Shown one piece after another: positions 6,951 through 9,462 of a DNA stretch of 9,462 nucleotides (position 1 is the stretch's first letter; every line of letters begins with the position of its first letter). The notes beneath the pieces were generated by a model. It had not been told where the DNA came from. It made no database searches and worked only from the letters and a program-made list of their open reading frames with translations. The position numbers and the translations under genes were made by a program. The DNA comes from Methanocorpusculum sp. (lineage in GTDB: Archaea > Halobacteriota > Methanomicrobia > Methanomicrobiales > Methanocorpusculaceae): the NCBI GenBank assembly GCA_029987025.1, contig DALTWQ010000050.1:1-9462 (forward strand), read 5' to 3'.

Positions 6951-7544
6951 ATGAAACTTCGTCAGCTTGAAATATCTCTGCAGCAGGTTTCGGGATTTTC
7001 CAATCCTAATGCGGCGCTTGAACAGTATATCACCCCGTCTGATCTGGCTGCACGTTTTCTCCATGATGCATATATGCACGGCGATATTGAGGGTCTGCGT
7101 GTTCTCGATTTGGGATGCGGTACGGGAATGCTTTCTGCAGGTGCTGCACTCCTGGGCGCGGATGTTACGGGTGTTGACTGTGATGCATCTGCGCTTTCTG
7201 TTGCCCAAAAAAATGCAGAGTTGTTCGGTCTGAGTATTTCGTTTCAGAGGGCTGTAATCCCGTCTTCTTTCGGCGAATTCGATACGGTCATTATGAATCC
7301 GCCGTTTGGTGCGCAGAATGAACATGCAGACAGGCCGTTTATTGAAACTGCTCTCTCTTCTGCACCGGTGGTGTGGGGGATCTTCAACAAAGGAACAATT
7401 CCGTTTCTAAAAGCATACACAAATGAATCTGCAGAGATTACTGATATGGTTTCTGCGAAACTGAATATTCCAAAACAGTTCTTTTTCCATACGAAAGAGA
7501 ATCTTGAAATTCCGGTAGAGATTGTGCGGATGGTGCGGAAATGA
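6951..7544 (+). CDS. METTL5-like RNA N6-adenine methyltransferase
   Basis: The 197-residue protein is a Rossmann-fold SAM-dependent methylase of the COG2263/METTL5 group. Evidence is LEQYITPSDLAARFL (23-37), the SAM-binding motif VLDLGCGTGML (51-61), the acidic loop GVDCD (74-78), the catalytic motif NPPFG (116-120) typical of N6-adenine or exocyclic-amine methylation, and a late FFHTKEN (178-184) that is also conserved in the family. Eukaryotic METTL5, with TRMT112, modifies one adenosine of 18S rRNA; an equivalent rRNA target is the natural inference here but is not shown by the sequence. No Trm112-like partner lies in the window. The start codon follows the dph2 stop with no gap, and the stop overlaps the transporter start as ATGA, so it is embedded in a coupled operon. 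The length matches the family (about 200 residues). Confidence 0.88.
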   Translation: MKLRQLEISLQQVSGFSNPNAALEQYITPSDLAARFLHDAYMHGDIEGLRVLDLGCGTGMLSAGAALLGADVTGVDCDASALSVAQKNAELFGLSISFQRAVIPSSFGEFDTVIMNPPFGAQNEHADRPFIETALSSAPVVWGIFNKGTIPFLKAYTNESAEITDMVSAKLNIPKQFFFHTKENLEIPVEIVRMVRK

Positions 7545-8716
7545 AGTCACAGTTCGGAAGAATTGCCTCTCTTGCAGCAGGTCACGGTGCAGTCGATTTC
7601 TATATGCCTATGGCCTCAGCCCTTCTTCCGTCGCTTATTCCGCTTTTTGAAGCGCAGGGAATTACCTCGTATGCAATGGCAGGTCTTCTTTTTGCCATAT
7701 TGGCGATAATGCAGGTCATATTCGAGCCTCTGTTCGGATATCTGATTGATAAAAACAAATGGACGCCGGGGCTTACCATCTGCTGTATTACAACTGCAGC
7801 GGCAGTGTCTATGTTTGCGGTAACGCATAACTACTGGATTCTTCTTATCTGTGCGGTAATAAACGGAATTATGAACTCTGCGTATCATCCGAATGCATAC
7901 GGGCAGATTCACCAGTTTACTACGCGTCAGAACCGCGGACTTTTCATGTCGCTGATGTCTATCGGCGGGACTTTCGGCTATGGCGCAGCGCCTCTTGTTA
8001 CCGGATTTTTGTACGCCGCAGGCGGATGGCCGGCACTTCTCTTCCTGTTAATTCCGGGTGTTGTAATCGGAATTCTGTTAATTAAGCAGCCGCAGCATCC
8101 GGAAAAAGTGGTTATTCCCGCAGAAAAAGCAGCTGAATTAAAGCCGCACAAAGGAGCTGCCGCAATGCTTCTTACTATCAGTTCCATTCGTTCATGGGTA
8201 TATTACGGATTTATTGCATTCGGTGTTGTCTATCTTACTACCTATGCAGGAGTCGATTATGTCCTTGCAACAAGTGTTGTTTCCGGTATGATTTTTGCCG
8301 GAATGTTTGGAACACTGATTGCAGGTCCTCTTTCGGATTTCCTCGGGCGAAAAGAAACGATGATAATTGCTTATATCTGCGGCGGACTGGCATATACAGG
8401 CATTTTCTTTTTGCAGGGAACTGCTGCAGTTGCGGCTCTTGTTGTCGCCGGTTTTTTCCTGATGTCGACTGCATCTGTTGAAATTGCAGCAGTACAGGAG
8501 GTCATGCCCGGAAATGTGGGATTTGCATCCGGCATTGTTATCGGAATCCCTCAGGGATTTACGGCACTTTCGATGGTAATTATCGGAGTCATCGCTGATT
8601 TTATCGGACTTTCATCTGCGCTTTCCATCCAGGTCTTCCTGATGGCGGCAGCTCTTATTCTGTGTCTTCTGCTTCCATATCCATGGAAATATTTCAGAAA
8701 AAAGCAGGCTGCATGA
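7541..8716 (+). CDS. Major facilitator superfamily transporter, Fsr (fosmidomycin resistance)-like
   Basis: The 391-residue polytopic membrane protein has the hydrophobic pattern of about 12 helices and two halves joined by a charged loop near residues 183-205. Motif A-like turns occur in each half: GYLIDKNKWTPG (66-77) and GPLSDFLGRKE (262-272). The opening GHGAVDFY (14-21) and SAYHPNAYG (113-121) are features of the Fsr branch of the family. Fsr of E. coli exports fosmidomycin, but archaea make isoprenoids by the mevalonate route and lack that drug's target, so the native substrate is unknown. It is the last gene of the Nudix-dph2-methylase run, with an ATGA overlap and probable translational coupling. 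A transporter is an unexpected partner for translation-related genes, so either it is merely co-transcribed or it exports a related metabolite. It could equally be a general multidrug or sugar-type exporter. Confidence 0.85.
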   Translation: MKSQFGRIASLAAGHGAVDFYMPMASALLPSLIPLFEAQGITSYAMAGLLFAILAIMQVIFEPLFGYLIDKNKWTPGLTICCITTAAAVSMFAVTHNYWILLICAVINGIMNSAYHPNAYGQIHQFTTRQNRGLFMSLMSIGGTFGYGAAPLVTGFLYAAGGWPALLFLLIPGVVIGILLIKQPQHPEKVVIPAEKAAELKPHKGAAAMLLTISSIRSWVYYGFIAFGVVYLTTYAGVDYVLATSVVSGMIFAGMFGTLIAGPLSDFLGRKETMIIAYICGGLAYTGIFFLQGTAAVAALVVAGFFLMSTASVEIAAVQEVMPGNVGFASGIVIGIPQGFTALSMVIIGVIADFIGLSSALSIQVFLMAAALILCLLLPYPWKYFRKKQAA

Positions 8717-8739
8717 GATGTGCTGGGCATGATTCTCCC

Positions 8740-8768
8740 TGAAATCTGCCTTATTTCGGCGGGTTTCA
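8740..8768 (+). terminator. Hairpin after the transporter gene, possible operon terminator
   Basis: TGAAATCTGCC (8740-8750) can pair with GGCGGGTTTCA (8758-8768) over 11 base pairs, including two G-U wobbles, around a seven-base loop. It lies 24 bases after the transporter stop. The wobble pairs form in RNA transcribed rightwards but become A-C mismatches in the opposite strand, which supports a plus-strand RNA role. Only a broken T-rich tail follows, so it may be a 3'-end stabilising stem and not a terminator. Confidence 0.45.
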
Positions 8769-8796
8769 ACCATAGTATTATTACTTCATCCAACCA

Positions 8797-8804
8797 TTAT
8801 ATAA
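8797..8804 (+). promoter_or_regulatory. TATA box for hppA
   Basis: TTATATAA, within CCATTATATAAG, is the clearest archaeal TATA element in the window. With the usual spacing, transcription would begin near 8824-8828, giving a short leader of about 16-20 bases that begins at or just before the Shine-Dalgarno site. The BRE position (CCAACCA) is not strongly consensus. Confidence 0.65.
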
Positions 8805-8826
8805 GAAGAAACCGTCATTCACTGAT

Positions 8827-8832
8827 GGAGGT
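8827..8832 (+). promoter_or_regulatory. Shine-Dalgarno site of hppA
   Basis: GGAGGT is a full-strength match to the archaeal 16S rRNA tail and ends 11 bases before the ATG at 8844, a slightly long but workable spacing. It decides the hppA start and is stronger than any other ribosome site in the window, which fits high expression. Confidence 0.7.
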
Positions 8833-8843
8833 TTTCGAAACAT

Positions 8844-9462
8844 ATGGACGTTAATTTACTGTACTTCATAGTCCCTATATGTGCCGTAATCGGCCTTCTC
8901 TTTGCAATTTACTGTTTCAGCGTTGTTAAACGCGAGAAAGTAACTGATGCAAAGATGACGAAGATTTCTGACGCCATTCACCTTGGTGCAAAAGTCTTCC
9001 TGAAAAGCCAGTACAAGGCTATTGCAATTTTCGTAATAGTTGTTGCACTGATTCTTCTTCTGTTAGCCTTTGTAACTAACGGAGCACTTTCCTTCGCATC
9101 CCCGGTATGTTATATCGTCGGTGCAGCACTTTCCATGTGCGCAGGCTACATTGGTATGACTAGTGCTACTAAAGCAAACGTCAGAACTACCAACGCAGCA
9201 AAGCGTGGAATTGCAGCAGCAGTTAAAGTCTCCTTTGCAAGCGGTTCTGTTATGGGAATGTCTGTTGTAGGTCTCGGCTTACTCGGTCTTTCTGTTGTCT
9301 TCATTGTCCTTGTTCTTATCAACGGCGGATTTGAAGGAAACATTATTACCGCAGTTTCCAGCATTGCAGCATTCGGTTTTGGTGCATCTTCTGTTGCACT
9401 CTTCGCCCGTGTCGGCGGCGGTATTTTCACCAAAGCAGCAGATGTCGGTGCAGACCTTGTCG
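8844..9462 (+). CDS. hppA: Membrane-bound ion-translocating pyrophosphatase, N-terminal part
   Basis: Only 206 complete codons are present; full-length relatives have about 670-700 or more. The protein is an integral-membrane pump that hydrolyses pyrophosphate and exports protons or sodium ions. Visible membrane helices lie at about residues 4-26, 58-77, 84-106, 134-160 and 166-190. Family landmarks are GAKVFLKSQYKAI (48-60), ANVRTTNAAKRG (111-122) and GGGIFTKAADVGADLV (191-206), the last being the start of the conserved pyrophosphate-binding region. The residues that separate potassium-dependent from independent types, and those linked to sodium or proton specificity, lie beyond the right edge, so the coupling ion cannot be stated. 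The ATG at 8844 is fixed by GGAGGT and a TATA box upstream. Frequent GGT, GCA and CTT codons look compatible with strong expression, by eye only. The gene appears to be transcribed independently of the operon before it. Confidence 0.95.
   Translation, partial: MDVNLLYFIVPICAVIGLLFAIYCFSVVKREKVTDAKMTKISDAIHLGAKVFLKSQYKAIAIFVIVVALILLLLAFVTNGALSFASPVCYIVGAALSMCAGYIGMTSATKANVRTTNAAKRGIAAAVKVSFASGSVMGMSVVGLGLLGLSVVFIVLVLINGGFEGNIITAVSSIAAFGFGASSVALFARVGGGIFTKAADVGADLV

Noticed and set aside
6876..7325. A 149-codon minus-strand frame over the dph2/methylase junction
   Set aside because: It is antisense to two well-supported genes, very rich in Arg and Thr, and has no family features.
9146..9433. 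A 95-codon minus-strand frame inside hppA
   Set aside because: It is the mirror of Ala- and Val-rich membrane helices of hppA; hppA itself is beyond doubt here.
1..9462. CRISPR arrays, insertion sequences, tRNA or rRNA genes, integrase attachment sites
   Set aside because: I found no regularly spaced repeats, transposase motifs, cloverleaf sequences or duplicated attachment-like ends; all gaps are 127 bases or shorter.

Overview
The window looks like a piece of a euryarchaeal chromosome, most probably from a methanogen related to the Methanomicrobiales. Supporting signs are a single-type archaeal Dph2 (diphthamide synthesis), an archaeal/eukaryotic METTL5-type methylase, an IorA/IorB 2-oxoacid ferredoxin oxidoreductase pair, an archaeal-type uracil phosphoribosyltransferase, a membrane pyrophosphatase, TATA-like promoter elements and oligo-T terminators. 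The genus is inference from protein style only; no rRNA or tRNA gene is present. The window is densely coding. The largest gap is 127 bases (8717-8843), so no stretch of 300 bases lacks a gene.

Layout, left half (all minus strand, so it reads right to left). iorA (3658-5457) and iorB (3077-3661) share a 4-base ATGA overlap and form one oxidoreductase. An oligo-T terminator follows iorB. Next comes upp (2376-3005), which has its own near-identical oligo-T terminator. Last is a very large DUF4011/superfamily 1 helicase-like gene that starts at 2294 and runs off the left edge; 764 residues are visible.

Layout, right half (all plus strand). A 93-base divergent promoter region with a 7-bp inverted repeat separates iorA from a tightly packed four-gene operon: a Nudix Ap4A-hydrolase-like gene (5551-6006), dph2 (6003-6950), a METTL5-like RNA methylase (6951-7544) and an Fsr-like MFS transporter (7541-8716). 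Three consecutive junctions overlap by 4 bases or abut directly, so translational coupling is likely. A wobble-paired hairpin follows the operon. A clear TATA box and a strong Shine-Dalgarno site then precede hppA (8844 to right edge), of which only the first 206 residues are present.

Biology. IorAB links aryl 2-oxoacids, CoA and ferredoxin; in methanogens it often serves aromatic amino acid synthesis from aryl acetates. Upp salvages uracil. The Nudix-Dph2-METTL5 trio points at nucleotide housekeeping and modification of the translation machinery (EF-2 and rRNA). HppA couples pyrophosphate hydrolysis to ion pumping. Most of the window is ordinary core metabolism. I do not see a clear undescribed system. 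The items most worth a second look are the truncated DUF4011 helicase (its family includes antiphage candidates), the coupled Nudix/dph2/METTL5/MFS operon, the divergent promoter with its inverted repeat, and the skewed counts of CTGCAG and CTAG.
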